From an uncultured Muribaculaceae bacterium (GTDB lineage: Bacteria > Bacteroidota > Bacteroidia > Bacteroidales > Muribaculaceae), in the NCBI GenBank assembly GCA_905207535.1, contig CAJLLX010000016.1, forward strand, positions 1 to 23,698: a stretch of DNA of 23,698 nt, in the 5' to 3' direction. The notes under the pieces are model-generated. The model did not search any database. It was given only the letters and a program-made list of their open reading frames with translations, and was not told where the DNA came from. This document shows positions 18,121 through 23,698 of this stretch, piece by piece. A program made the position numbers and the translations under genes. Positions within the stretch are counted from its first letter, which is position 1, and each line of letters starts with the position of its first letter.

Positions 18121-18546
18121 ATGAACTCTTACAATAACAACAGTGTGAACGTCACGCCCGGGCTCATCAAAGGCACTATCTGGACCGTGGCCGGCATCGT
18201 AGCCGTAGTCGTCGCTTTAGCTTTCATCCGCCCATGGTACAATGTATGGTCGCAGGAGATGGAGGGCAAAGCCGAGTTTGCCAAAGCTGAGCAAAACCGT
18301 AAAATCCGCATCGAGGAGGCAAAGGCCAATCTCGAAGCCGAGAAACTCAACGCTCAGGCCGAGGTGGAGCGTGCCAAAGGCGCCGCCGAGGCCATCCGCA
18401 TCGAGAACGGCAGCATCACACCCACCTATATCCAGTATCTCTGGGTACGCCAGCAGTCGGACCTCAGCGACAAGACTGTGATCTACGTCCCCACTGAGAC
18501 CAATCTCCCCCTCCTCGAGTCGGCCCGCCTCCTCAAGCAGGATTAA
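18121..18546 (+). CDS. Small prohibitin-tail membrane protein lacking the SPFH core
   Basis: 141 residues. A short Asn-rich N-terminus precedes one transmembrane helix (about 19-37), then a long charged, alanine-rich helix likely to form a coiled coil (about 44-95, with repeated EEAKANLEAE-like patterns), then ITPTYIQYLWVRQQ (99-112) and TVIYVPTETNLPLLES (119-134). The helix and tail resemble the C-terminal part of stomatin/prohibitin/HflK-type proteins, but the SPFH domain that should lie between membrane helix and coiled coil is absent. From memory, similar short proteins occur in bacteria and phages, often labelled membrane protease subunit; I cannot verify this here. The likely role is membrane scaffolding by oligomerisation, not catalysis. 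It is 34 nt after sprA, so co-transcription is likely. Function is unknown. Confidence 0.8.
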   Translation: MNSYNNNSVNVTPGLIKGTIWTVAGIVAVVVALAFIRPWYNVWSQEMEGKAEFAKAEQNRKIRIEEAKANLEAEKLNAQAEVERAKGAAEAIRIENGSITPTYIQYLWVRQQSDLSDKTVIYVPTETNLPLLESARLLKQD

Positions 18547-18580
18547 AACCAATGCCTGTAAGGCGCTCTCTTAGAATCTA

Positions 18581-18610
18581 CAGCACTGTGCTGAGGACGA
18601 AATCCGAAGT
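18581..18610 (+). repeat. 30-nt double-hairpin intergenic element, copy 2
   Basis: Starts with the same palindrome CAGCACTGTGCTG as 2644-2673, followed by GGACGAAATCC and GAAGT. It differs from copy 1 at only two positions, both in the second hairpin, one in the loop and one at the closing base pair. It ends 30 nt before the metallophosphoesterase start codon. A separate small hairpin, GCCT-GTA-AGGC, lies upstream at 18554-18564. Confidence 0.6.
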
Positions 18611-18640
18611 ATCATCATAAAACACCCAAAAAAGTATATT

Positions 18641-19708
18641 ATGAAAAAAATATTAGCCTCCATGGCGGCATGCGTATGCCTCTGCGCTCCGGCGCAGGAC
18701 CGCGCTGATCAGCAGCATCTCGACAATCCCGATTCGTTCAGCATGATCCTCCTCGGCGATCCCCAGGGATACATCAAATACGACATCAACCAGCCCCTTT
18801 TCGAGCTTCAGACAGCCTGGATTGCCGACAATATCGACAACCTCAACATCAAAGCCGTGCTCTGCACCGGCGACCTCGTGGAACAGAACGACAACCTCGT
18901 GCGCAACCGTCGCATGCTCAATCAGACATCCCGAGAGATGTGGCAGGAGGTGGCCCGCGCCTTCGCTCGCCTCGACAACAAGGTGCCATACATCATCTCC
19001 ACCGGCAACCACGAGTATGGCTACCGCGCCTCGGAGAACGGCAACACCCACTTCCCCGAATATTTCCCCATCGAGCGCAACAAGGCGTGGTACGACTGCG
19101 CCGTGGCCGTCTTCCCCAACCGCTCCGGCATAGAGTCGCTTGAAAATGCCGCCTTCGAGTTCGAGGCTCCGGCATGGGGCAAAATCCTCGTGGTATGCAA
19201 CGAGTTCGCCCCACGCGACGAGGTGCTCGCCTGGACGGCTTCGCTCATCGACAGCGACCGCTTCAAGGATCACAAAGTCATCTACATGACCCACTCGATG
19301 CTCGAGGAGCGCACCGCCAACTTCACCGACAACGAGCCTTACAAAATCACACCCCGCAACTGGGGCAAACAGGTGTGGGAAAAGCTCCTGAAGCCCTCTA
19401 AAAATATAGTTCTCGCCATCAGCGGCCACATGGGCCATCCAGGCGACTTCGAGGACTCCGTAGCCTATCGCGTCGACGACAATGCCGAGGGGAAGGATCT
19501 GCATCAGATGATGTTCAACGTGCAGGTGCTCGGCGGAGGATGGGAAGGCAACGGCGGCGACGGCTGGGTCCGCATCCTCGAGTTCAAACCCGACGGCAAG
19601 ACCATCTCTGTCAAGACCTACTCTCCTCTCTTCGGTATCTCCCCGTCCACTAAGCATCTCGCCCACCGCACAGGCCCCGCCGACCAATTTGATATCGTCA
19701 TCGAATAA
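18641..19708 (+). CDS. Secreted calcineurin-like metallophosphoesterase
   Basis: 355-residue phosphoesterase, probably exported: residues 1-19 form a short signal peptide (MKK, hydrophobic core, APA-Q cleavage). The dimetal-site motifs are in order: GDPQ (39-42, Gln replacing the usual His of DxH), GDLVEQND (77-84), GNHE (122-125), H218 in MTHSM, and GHMGH (262-266). D40, D78, N123, H124, H218, H263 and H266 are the expected ligands. The D-x-Q variant of motif I occurs in other calcineurin-like subfamilies, so activity is plausible. Substrate is unknown; periplasmic phosphodiesters or phosphomonoesters are possible. The start gives the complete signal peptide and follows a 94-nt gap holding the 30-nt element. 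It closes the co-directional gene series and is followed by a strong hairpin terminator. The family is secure; specificity is not. Confidence 0.9.
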   Translation: MKKILASMAACVCLCAPAQDRADQQHLDNPDSFSMILLGDPQGYIKYDINQPLFELQTAWIADNIDNLNIKAVLCTGDLVEQNDNLVRNRRMLNQTSREMWQEVARAFARLDNKVPYIISTGNHEYGYRASENGNTHFPEYFPIERNKAWYDCAVAVFPNRSGIESLENAAFEFEAPAWGKILVVCNEFAPRDEVLAWTASLIDSDRFKDHKVIYMTHSMLEERTANFTDNEPYKITPRNWGKQVWEKLLKPSKNIVLAISGHMGHPGDFEDSVAYRVDDNAEGKDLHQMMFNVQVLGGGWEGNGGDGWVRILEFKPDGKTISVKTYSPLFGISPSTKHLAHRTGPADQFDIVIE

Positions 19709-19728
19709 ACTACCCCCACCGTACACCG

Positions 19729-19765
19729 CAATGCCCCGGGTCAGCGTCGCTGACCCGGGGCATTG
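19729..19765 (+). terminator. Bidirectional hairpin terminator between convergent genes
   Basis: A perfect inverted repeat: 18 nt on each side of a single central T at 19747, beginning CAATGCCCCGGG. It lies 20 nt after the metallophosphoesterase stop and 59 nt beyond the stop of the convergent trxA, so it could end both transcripts. The following plus-strand bases (TGATTTCGG) are only mildly T-rich and the minus side is not, so termination may rely on stem strength. A smaller hairpin (CGTGCC/GGCACG, 19801-19817) lies nearer trxA. Confidence 0.7.
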
Positions 19766-19824
19766 TGATTTCGGATGAGATTATCTTCTATTGGGGATGA
19801 CGTGCCGCTATGGCACGCCCCGCA

Positions 19825-20124
19825 TCAATGCATGTGCTCTTTAAGCTTATCCACAAGGAGGTTCTGCTGCTGCAGACCTACGGTGCGCCATACGGGCTCA
19901 CCGTTCTTGAAGAGGATCAGTGTGGGCACCGACTGCACGCGGTAGCGGGCCGCCAGCTCCTGATTGCGGTCTATATCTACTTTGATGATGTTGGCATCGT
20001 CTCCGACAACAGCCTTAACCTGCTCCAGAATAGGCGACTGCATCTTGCAAGGGCCACACCATGTAGCGAAGAAGTCGACAAGCGTCGGCTTCGACTCACC
20101 AATTAATTCATTAAAATCGTTCAT
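19825..20124 (-). CDS. trxA: Thioredoxin
   Basis: 99-residue cytoplasmic thioredoxin, a dithiol-disulfide reductase normally recycled by thioredoxin reductase. The active site WCGPC is at residues 22-26 (C23 and C26). The cis-proline loop SVPTLILF (65-72, P67) and the strand LVDFFATW before the active site are standard. Length is slightly below E. coli TrxA (about 108) because the N-terminal strand is short. There is no signal peptide or membrane segment, so this is not an exported thioredoxin-like oxidoreductase. It is divergent from dapA (gap 190 nt) and convergent with the metallophosphoesterase. Its leader contains two perfect copies of TTGTCTTAAA on the plus strand (20146-20165); no clear TAnnTTTG box was found for this gene. 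Confidence 0.95.
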   Translation of the reverse strand: MNDFNELIGESKPTLVDFFATWCGPCKMQSPILEQVKAVVGDDANIIKVDIDRNQELAARYRVQSVPTLILFKNGEPVWRTVGLQQQNLLVDKLKEHMH

Positions 20125-20145
20125 ATCTCTCTTTAGTTTTTTTGG

Positions 20146-20165
20146 TTGTCTTAAATTGTCTTAAA
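20146..20165. repeat. Two tandem 10-bp direct repeats upstream of trxA
   Basis: TTGTCTTAAA occurs twice back to back, beginning 22 bp upstream of the trxA start codon. On the trxA strand it reads TTTAAGACAA twice. A spacing of one helical turn would suit binding of a dimeric regulator, but this is inference from a single pair. Confidence 0.4.
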
Positions 20166-20239
20166 TCCGGACATGAGGTCCTCCGGCTTATCGCTTGCCG
20201 TTTTCCTGCATTCATATATTCAACAAACAAGCCCTCCAA

Positions 20240-20271
20240 TTGGTTTATCTAATGAAAAAGCAGTAAATTTG
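20240..20271 (+). promoter_or_regulatory. Probable promoter for dapA
   Basis: TAAATTTG (20264-20271) matches the TAnnTTTG -7 consensus exactly, with TTGG (20240-20243) 20 nt upstream as a partial -33 element. The transcript would start near 20277, leaving about 37 nt before the preferred dapA start at 20315. Confidence 0.5.
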
Positions 20272-20314
20272 CAATTGAAAAACGGGCCGTATGCCCGCGA
20301 CAATATACCCCATT

Positions 20315-21214
20315 ATGGACCACATTGACCTCCGGGGCATGGGAGTGGCATTGGCCACTCCGTTCCATCCCGACTTAACCGTTGATTACGAAGCACTCCG
20401 CAAGCTGGTGCTTTATCAGATCTCCAATGGAGCCGACTACCTCGTGGTGCTCGCCACCACATCCGAAGCCGTAACCCTCAGCTGTCACGAGCGCCGCGCC
20501 ATCGCCACATGCGTGGCCGAAACCGTCGGCCATCGCGTGCCGCTGATTCTCGGTATGAGCGGCAACTGCACCGCAGATCTGGCTCGGCACATCGGCGAGG
20601 TAGACTTCACTGGATACGACGCACTCCTCTCGGTAGTGCCCTATTACAACAAACCTTCGCAGGAAGGGATCTATCAGCACTTCAAAGCCATCGCCGAAGC
20701 TTCGCCCATACCGGTGATACTCTACAATGTGCCCTCGCGCACCGGCAAAAACATGGAGGCTGAGACCACCCTGAGGCTCGCCCACGACTTCCCCGGCAAA
20801 ATCATCGGCATCAAAGAGGCCTCGGGCAATATCGAGCAGATCTCGGAAATCATCCGCCGCGCCCCCGAAGGCTTTCAGATTGTCAGCGGCGACGACTCCC
20901 TCACCCGCCGCCTCATCGGCATCGGTGCCAAAGGAGTGATTTCGGTGGTAGGCAACGCCCTCCCCGCCCTTTTCAGCCGCATGGTGCATCTCGCACTCGC
21001 CGATCCCTCCTCGGCCGAAGCCGAGCAGATCGACCGCTCCATGCAGCCCCTCGACAAGGCCCTTTTCGCCGAAGGCAATCCCTCAGGCATCAAATGCCTC
21101 CTCTCCCATCTCGGCTTCGGCGCCGACGCGCTCCGTCTGCCCCTCGTGCCCGTGATGCCCGGCACCCGCCAAGCCATCCTCACTGCAGCCGCTCCCCTTC
21201 TTCCCCGCTCCTGA
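20315..21214 (+). CDS. dapA: 4-hydroxy-tetrahydrodipicolinate synthase
   Basis: Condenses pyruvate with aspartate semialdehyde, the first committed step to lysine and to the diaminopimelate used in peptidoglycan. 299 residues from the ATG at 20315, a TIM barrel of usual length (about 292-300). Active-site features in this numbering: TTSE loop at 49-52, VPYYNKPSQEG from 108 with Y111, YNVPSRTG at 137-144 (Y137, R142), the Schiff-base lysine K167 in GIKEASGN, and the GDDSL loop at 192-196. The third residue of the loop is Ser instead of the common Gly (TTGE). An ATG at 20291 would add MPATIYPI, which is not family-like; MDHIDLRGMGVA matches the usual Bacteroidetes opening, so I prefer 20315. 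It is monocistronic, with five bases between its stop and that of the convergent AlkD-like gene. Confidence 0.95.
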   Translation: MDHIDLRGMGVALATPFHPDLTVDYEALRKLVLYQISNGADYLVVLATTSEAVTLSCHERRAIATCVAETVGHRVPLILGMSGNCTADLARHIGEVDFTGYDALLSVVPYYNKPSQEGIYQHFKAIAEASPIPVILYNVPSRTGKNMEAETTLRLAHDFPGKIIGIKEASGNIEQISEIIRRAPEGFQIVSGDDSLTRRLIGIGAKGVISVVGNALPALFSRMVHLALADPSSAEAEQIDRSMQPLDKALFAEGNPSGIKCLLSHLGFGADALRLPLVPVMPGTRQAILTAAAPLLPRS

Positions 21215-21219
21215 GCGCC

Positions 21220-21936
21220 TCACCGGCGCCTCATCCATGAGCTTCGCTCATCGGCAGGGAAGCGCTCTATGGCGTAGCGGAGCGCTGTGCGCGGCATCTC
21301 GGCATAATGCGCCTCAAGAAAGGCCACCAGCGCCGCGCGGTCGCGCTTGCCCACCTCGCGGAGCATCCACCCCGTGGCCTTGTGTAACAGGTCGTGCCCG
21401 TGAGTGAGATACAGCGCTGCAATCCTCAGCGTGTCGTCCATCTGTCCGTGGCGTATCAGCATCATCGTCGACACTATGGCAATGCGCTGCTCCCATAGAT
21501 TATCGCTCGCCGCAAGCCGGTAGAGCACGCTGCGGTCCGCCTCTTCGTCGAGCAGATATTCACCGACAATATAGGGCGCAGAGAGGTCCACGAGATCCCA
21601 GTTGTTGGCCCGTCGTCCGTGGCGCAGATACAGCTCCGCAATCTCACGGCGCCGCTCGGGGTGGAGCTTCGCCCGCTTCATCTCCTCAACCATCAGCAGG
21701 AAGCCACAGAGTCTCACCTCATGGTAGCGGCTCTCGAGCAGCCGTTCTATCTCATCGTCGGACACCTCTCCCCGAATCTCCTTCACCAGGGCGCGTGTCT
21801 GCGGCACTTTCAGCCCAAGGAACTCATCTCCTTCGCCATACTGCCCCTTTCCTGTCTTGAAAAACCGCATCAGCACCTGCCGCTGCGCCTCATCGCGCAT
21901 CCCCTCCATCCTCTTTTCTATCTCTGTAGCCTTCAT
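21220..21936 (-). CDS. AlkD-like DNA alkylation repair protein
   Basis: 238-residue all-helical HEAT-repeat protein of the AlkD family, DNA glycosylases that remove N3- and N7-alkylated purines without flipping the base. Seen: ANNWDLVDLSAP (110-121) supplying W113 and D117, LWEQRIA (147-153) with R151, and HDLLHKATGWMLREVGKRD (181-199) with W190. In Bacillus cereus AlkD the key residues are W109, D113, R148 and W187, so order and spacing agree within one residue. Length matches (about 235). There is no signal peptide, so it is cytoplasmic. The gene is convergent with dapA, five bases apart; a small hairpin ATGAGC-TTC-GCTCAT (21237-21251) near its 3' end may help termination. It lies downstream of rplT on the same strand, but a strong hairpin separates them. 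Catalytic competence looks intact. Confidence 0.93.
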   Translation of the reverse strand: MKATEIEKRMEGMRDEAQRQVLMRFFKTGKGQYGEGDEFLGLKVPQTRALVKEIRGEVSDDEIERLLESRYHEVRLCGFLLMVEEMKRAKLHPERRREIAELYLRHGRRANNWDLVDLSAPYIVGEYLLDEEADRSVLYRLAASDNLWEQRIAIVSTMMLIRHGQMDDTLRIAALYLTHGHDLLHKATGWMLREVGKRDRAALVAFLEAHYAEMPRTALRYAIERFPADERSSWMRRR

Positions 21937-22028
21937 ATCTCTGAATCAATGTAAAAAATAGGTTGTTAAATATGGGCAATCACCTCGCAGCCCTATGACC
22001 ATTCATTCCCAAAAAACATTAACGGTAT

Positions 22029-22118
22029 GGGCGCATATTTTGCGCCCGCGCCAACGTTGGTAATATGCTGATATATAAAATATTGCATATATTGATGCGG
22101 GCGCAAAATATTGCGCCC
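22029..22118. repeat. 90-bp element of two mirrored hairpins (BIME-like)
   Basis: Left hairpin: GGGCGC (22029-22034), 7-nt loop, GCGCCC (22042-22047). Right hairpin: GGGCGCAA (22099-22106), AATA, TTGCGCCC (22111-22118). The left unit, continued through GCCCGC, is the reverse complement of the right unit apart from one missing base over 22 nt, so the two form terminal inverted repeats of a 90-bp unit. The AT-rich middle contains the palindrome CCAACGTTGG (22051-22060) and ATATGC/GCATAT. No flanking target duplication is visible. It lies in the 366-nt gap between the AlkD-like gene and rplT. Terminator, REP-like repeat or relic of a small mobile element are possible. Confidence 0.55.
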
Positions 22119-22190
22119 TTACTGCCTATACGATTTATTTTGTAACGCCGGACCAATTTGCAATCTACTATTTAAACACTATTTACGCGC

Positions 22191-22227
22191 AGCCGCGCTG
22201 CAAGGGGGTGAACCTTGCAGCGCGGCT
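22191..22227 (-). terminator. Hairpin terminator of the infC-rpmI-rplT operon
   Basis: A perfect 15-bp stem, AGCCGCGCTGCAAGG (22191-22205) with CCTTGCAGCGCGGCT (22213-22227), around a 7-nt loop. It is 75 nt beyond the rplT stop on the minus strand. No T-run follows, so stem stability would do most of the work. A smaller hairpin CTGTC-AGC-GACAG (22258-22270) lies between it and rplT. The remaining 21937-22028 and 22119-22190 show no gene. Confidence 0.65.
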
Positions 22228-22302
22228 GTTATCTGCGGCCCGGGCGGTCACATCGCGCTGTCAGCGACAGAGGATGGGAGCCGGGGGGTGTTGTCTCTCT
22301 TA

Positions 22303-22653
22303 TCAGGCGTTTTTCACCTTGTCAACGATGGCCTTGAAGGCAGCGGGGTTGTTGAGGGCGAGGTCGGCGAGCACCTTGCGGTTGATCTCGATACCAGCCT
22401 TATGGATGAGGCCCATGAGCTTGCTGTAGGAGAGATCCTCCATGCGGGCAGCGGCGTTGATACGCTGGATCCAGAGAGCGCGGAAGTTGCGCTTCTTGTC
22501 CTTGCGGTCGCGGTAGGCGTAGGTAAGACCCTTTTCCCATGTGTTCTTGGCTACGGTCCACACATTGCGGCGGCAACCGAAGTATCCGCGGGTGAGTTTG
22601 AGGATTTTCTTTCTGCGAGCTCTCGAAGCTACGTGATTTACTGATCTTGGCAT
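22303..22653 (-). CDS. rplT: Large ribosomal subunit protein bL20
   Basis: 116-residue basic protein that binds 23S rRNA early in 50S assembly; in several bacteria it also represses its own operon by binding the leader mRNA. It opens MPRSVNHVASRARRKKILK, followed by the conserved GYFGCRRNVWTVAKN region (23-37), YAYRDRKDKKRNFRALWIQRIN (46-67) and the globular C-terminal domain with LSYSKLMGLIHKAGIEINRKVL (74-95). Length is standard (114-119). It is last in infC-rpmI-rplT, 145 nt after rpmI; that spacer is unusually long for such an operon and could hold a processing site or internal promoter, although no clean TAnnTTTG box was seen. A stable hairpin follows the gene. Confidence 0.98.
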   Translation of the reverse strand: MPRSVNHVASRARRKKILKLTRGYFGCRRNVWTVAKNTWEKGLTYAYRDRKDKKRNFRALWIQRINAAARMEDLSYSKLMGLIHKAGIEINRKVLADLALNNPAAFKAIVDKVKNA

Positions 22654-22798
22654 TTCTGTTCGTTTTTTGATTGTGAGCGGCCCGGGCTGAAGTAATTTGA
22701 TTTAAATGTTTGCCGGACTCTTTATGCTACACATTCGGTTAATGTAATGTTTTGAAAAGAGTGCTGTTTACAGCTTTGTCTGCGAGCTTTCGCCTGAA

Positions 22799-22996
22799 TT
22801 AGCGAAGACCGAGCAGCGATTTCACCTGACGCTCGTTGGTGCGGTCTACGAGGCCGAAGTGGGTCAGGTTGCGTTTCTGCTTTTTGGTTTTCTTGGTCAG
22901 GATGTGACTCTTGTAAGCATGCTTTCTCTTGATCTTTCCTGTTCCGGTAAGGGTGAACCTTTTTTTGGTACCGGAATTGGTTTTCATCTTTGGCAT
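22799..22996 (-). CDS. rpmI: Large ribosomal subunit protein bL35
   Basis: 65-residue, strongly basic protein of the 50S subunit, complete and of standard length. MPKMKTNSGTKKRFTLTGTGKIKRKHA is the typical opening, with the KSHILTKKTKKQKRNL stretch (29-44) and the final LVDRTNERQVKSLL segment (49-62) as expected. It lies between infC (106-nt gap) and rplT (145-nt gap), the classical translation-factor order. The infC-rpmI spacer contains the short inverted repeat GGCC-TCAAT-GGCC on the coding strand, too small to call a leader structure. No anomalies. Confidence 0.98.
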   Translation of the reverse strand: MPKMKTNSGTKKRFTLTGTGKIKRKHAYKSHILTKKTKKQKRNLTHFGLVDRTNERQVKSLLGLR

Positions 22997-23102
22997 TTTT
23001 GTAAATGTATTTAAGTGATACTTATATGATTATTGCCGCAGCCATAGAGGGCGACAGATAATTCCATTGTCATTCGCGGGCCATTGAGGCCGGGGGCCAC
23101 CG

Positions 23103-23698
23103 TCAGGCTTTCTTTTTGGGAGAAATCATGATGATCATGCGCTTTCCTTCGAGCACCGGCATCTGCTCTACTTTGCCGAGATCTTCGAGATCGTTGGCAA
23201 AACGTAGCAGGAGCACCTCGCCCTGCTCCTTGAAGAGGATGGAGCGACCTTTGAAGAATACGTAGGCTTTCACCTTCGATCCTTCCTGGAGGAAACTCTG
23301 GGCATGCTTGAGCTTGAAGTTGTAGTCGTGATCATCGGTCTGGGGACCAAAACGAATCTCCTTCACCACCACCTTAGTGGCCTTGGCTTTCTGCTCCTTC
23401 TGGCGCTTCTTCTGCTGATAGAGAAACTTGGAGTAGTCCAATATCTTGCACACCGGGGGCTGGGCGGTGGGAGAGATTTCCACGAGATCCAGCTCAAGGT
23501 CGTCTGCCATCTTCAGGGCCTGCTGGATGGGATAAATGCCATTCTCTACGTTATCGCCTACCACACGCACCTCGCGGGCACGAATGCGGTCGTTGATAGC
23601 ATACGGCTCCTCCTTGCGAGGCATGCGCGGACCCTGCATGGGAGGGCGCGGACCTGCGGGACGGGGTCCTGCGGGTCGGGGACCGCCGAAGCCTCCGG
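23103..23698 (-). CDS. infC: Translation initiation factor IF-3, 5' end beyond window edge
   Basis: Binds the 30S subunit, blocks premature 50S joining and checks start-codon and initiator-tRNA pairing. The canonical part starts at YAINDRIRAREVRVVGD; the N-domain with DLDLVEISP-like ELDLVEISPTAQPPVCKI and the FLYQQKKRQKEQKAK linker follow, then the C-domain with KEIRFGPQTDDHDYNFKLKHA and the basic end PKKKA. Two ATGs exist at 23639 and 23624, but the frame stays open upstream to the edge and encodes a Gly/Pro/Arg/Ala-rich segment with repeated GPRPA. Because this looks like coding sequence rather than leader, I extend the gene to the edge and treat the true start as unseen. If 23639 is the start, the protein has 178 residues, close to the usual 170-200. 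First gene of infC-rpmI-rplT. Confidence 0.93.
   Translation of the reverse strand, partial: GGFGGPRPAGPRPAGPRPPMQGPRMPRKEEPYAINDRIRAREVRVVGDNVENGIYPIQQALKMADDLELDLVEISPTAQPPVCKILDYSKFLYQQKKRQKEQKAKATKVVVKEIRFGPQTDDHDYNFKLKHAQSFLQEGSKVKAYVFFKGRSILFKEQGEVLLLRFANDLEDLGKVEQMPVLEGKRMIIMISPKKKA

Noticed and set aside
18653..19726. 357-codon open frame antisense to nearly the whole metallophosphoesterase gene
   Set aside because: It mirrors the sense codons in a GC-rich gene with C-ending codons, which removes antisense stops. The translation has no recognisable domain, and the sense protein has all its catalytic motifs.
20291..20314. Upstream in-frame ATG for dapA
   Set aside because: The extra eight residues are not family-like and this start lies very near the predicted transcription start; the ATG at 20315 fits DapA better, though the upstream one is not excluded.

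Overview
The window looks like chromosomal DNA of a Bacteroidales bacterium, most likely a gut Muribaculaceae-type lineage. This is inferred from gene content (a 2490-residue SprA of the type IX secretion/gliding system, a Bacteroidetes-type DapA, Uup-like ABC-F and YqgE proteins), from promoters of the Bacteroidetes form TTTG-N20-TAnnTTTG, from the lack of clear Shine-Dalgarno sites, and from GC-rich coding sequence with C preferred at third positions. No tRNA, rRNA, CRISPR array, transposase or phage gene was found. Almost everything is core housekeeping content. Taxonomy below the order level is a guess.

Layout. Minus strand 1-1600: lepA (EF4), its 3' end cut off by the window edge. A divergent promoter region (1601-1850) leads to yqgE (1851-2465). 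A 247-nt spacer of pyrimidine tracts and hairpins precedes an iron-dependent alcohol dehydrogenase (2713-3885) and an ABC-F ATPase of Uup type (3990-5873). After an 82-nt pure pyrimidine tract, a good promoter at 5996-6027 opens a co-directional series: a YrdC/Sua5-type protein, a polyprenyl-phosphate sugar transferase, a ClC/CBS chloride transporter, ruvA, sprA, a small prohibitin-tail membrane protein and a secreted metallophosphoesterase. It ends at a strong hairpin (19729-19765). Gaps in the series are 25-94 nt, so one long transcript is possible but not shown.

The right part holds trxA (minus), dapA (plus) convergent with an AlkD-like DNA glycosylase (minus), a 366-nt intergenic region with a paired-hairpin element and a terminator, and the translation operon infC-rpmI-rplT on the minus strand. 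infC runs off the right edge with a Gly/Pro/Arg/Ala-rich N-terminal extension.

How the genes work together. sprA encodes the outer-membrane pore of type IX secretion. The sugar transferase could start synthesis of a surface glycan, and the metallophosphoesterase carries a signal peptide, so the central block has a cell-envelope flavour. lepA, the ABC-F gene, the YrdC-type gene and infC-rpmI-rplT serve translation; ruvA and the AlkD-like gene serve DNA repair.

The least ordinary signals are a 30-nt double-hairpin element present twice, 16 kb apart, upstream of unrelated genes; a 90-bp element made of two mirrored hairpins; long G-free pyrimidine tracts after stop codons; a ClC protein that keeps the gating glutamate but has valine at the internal proton-glutamate position; and a prohibitin-like protein lacking the SPFH core. 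I did not see a convincing undescribed multi-gene system.
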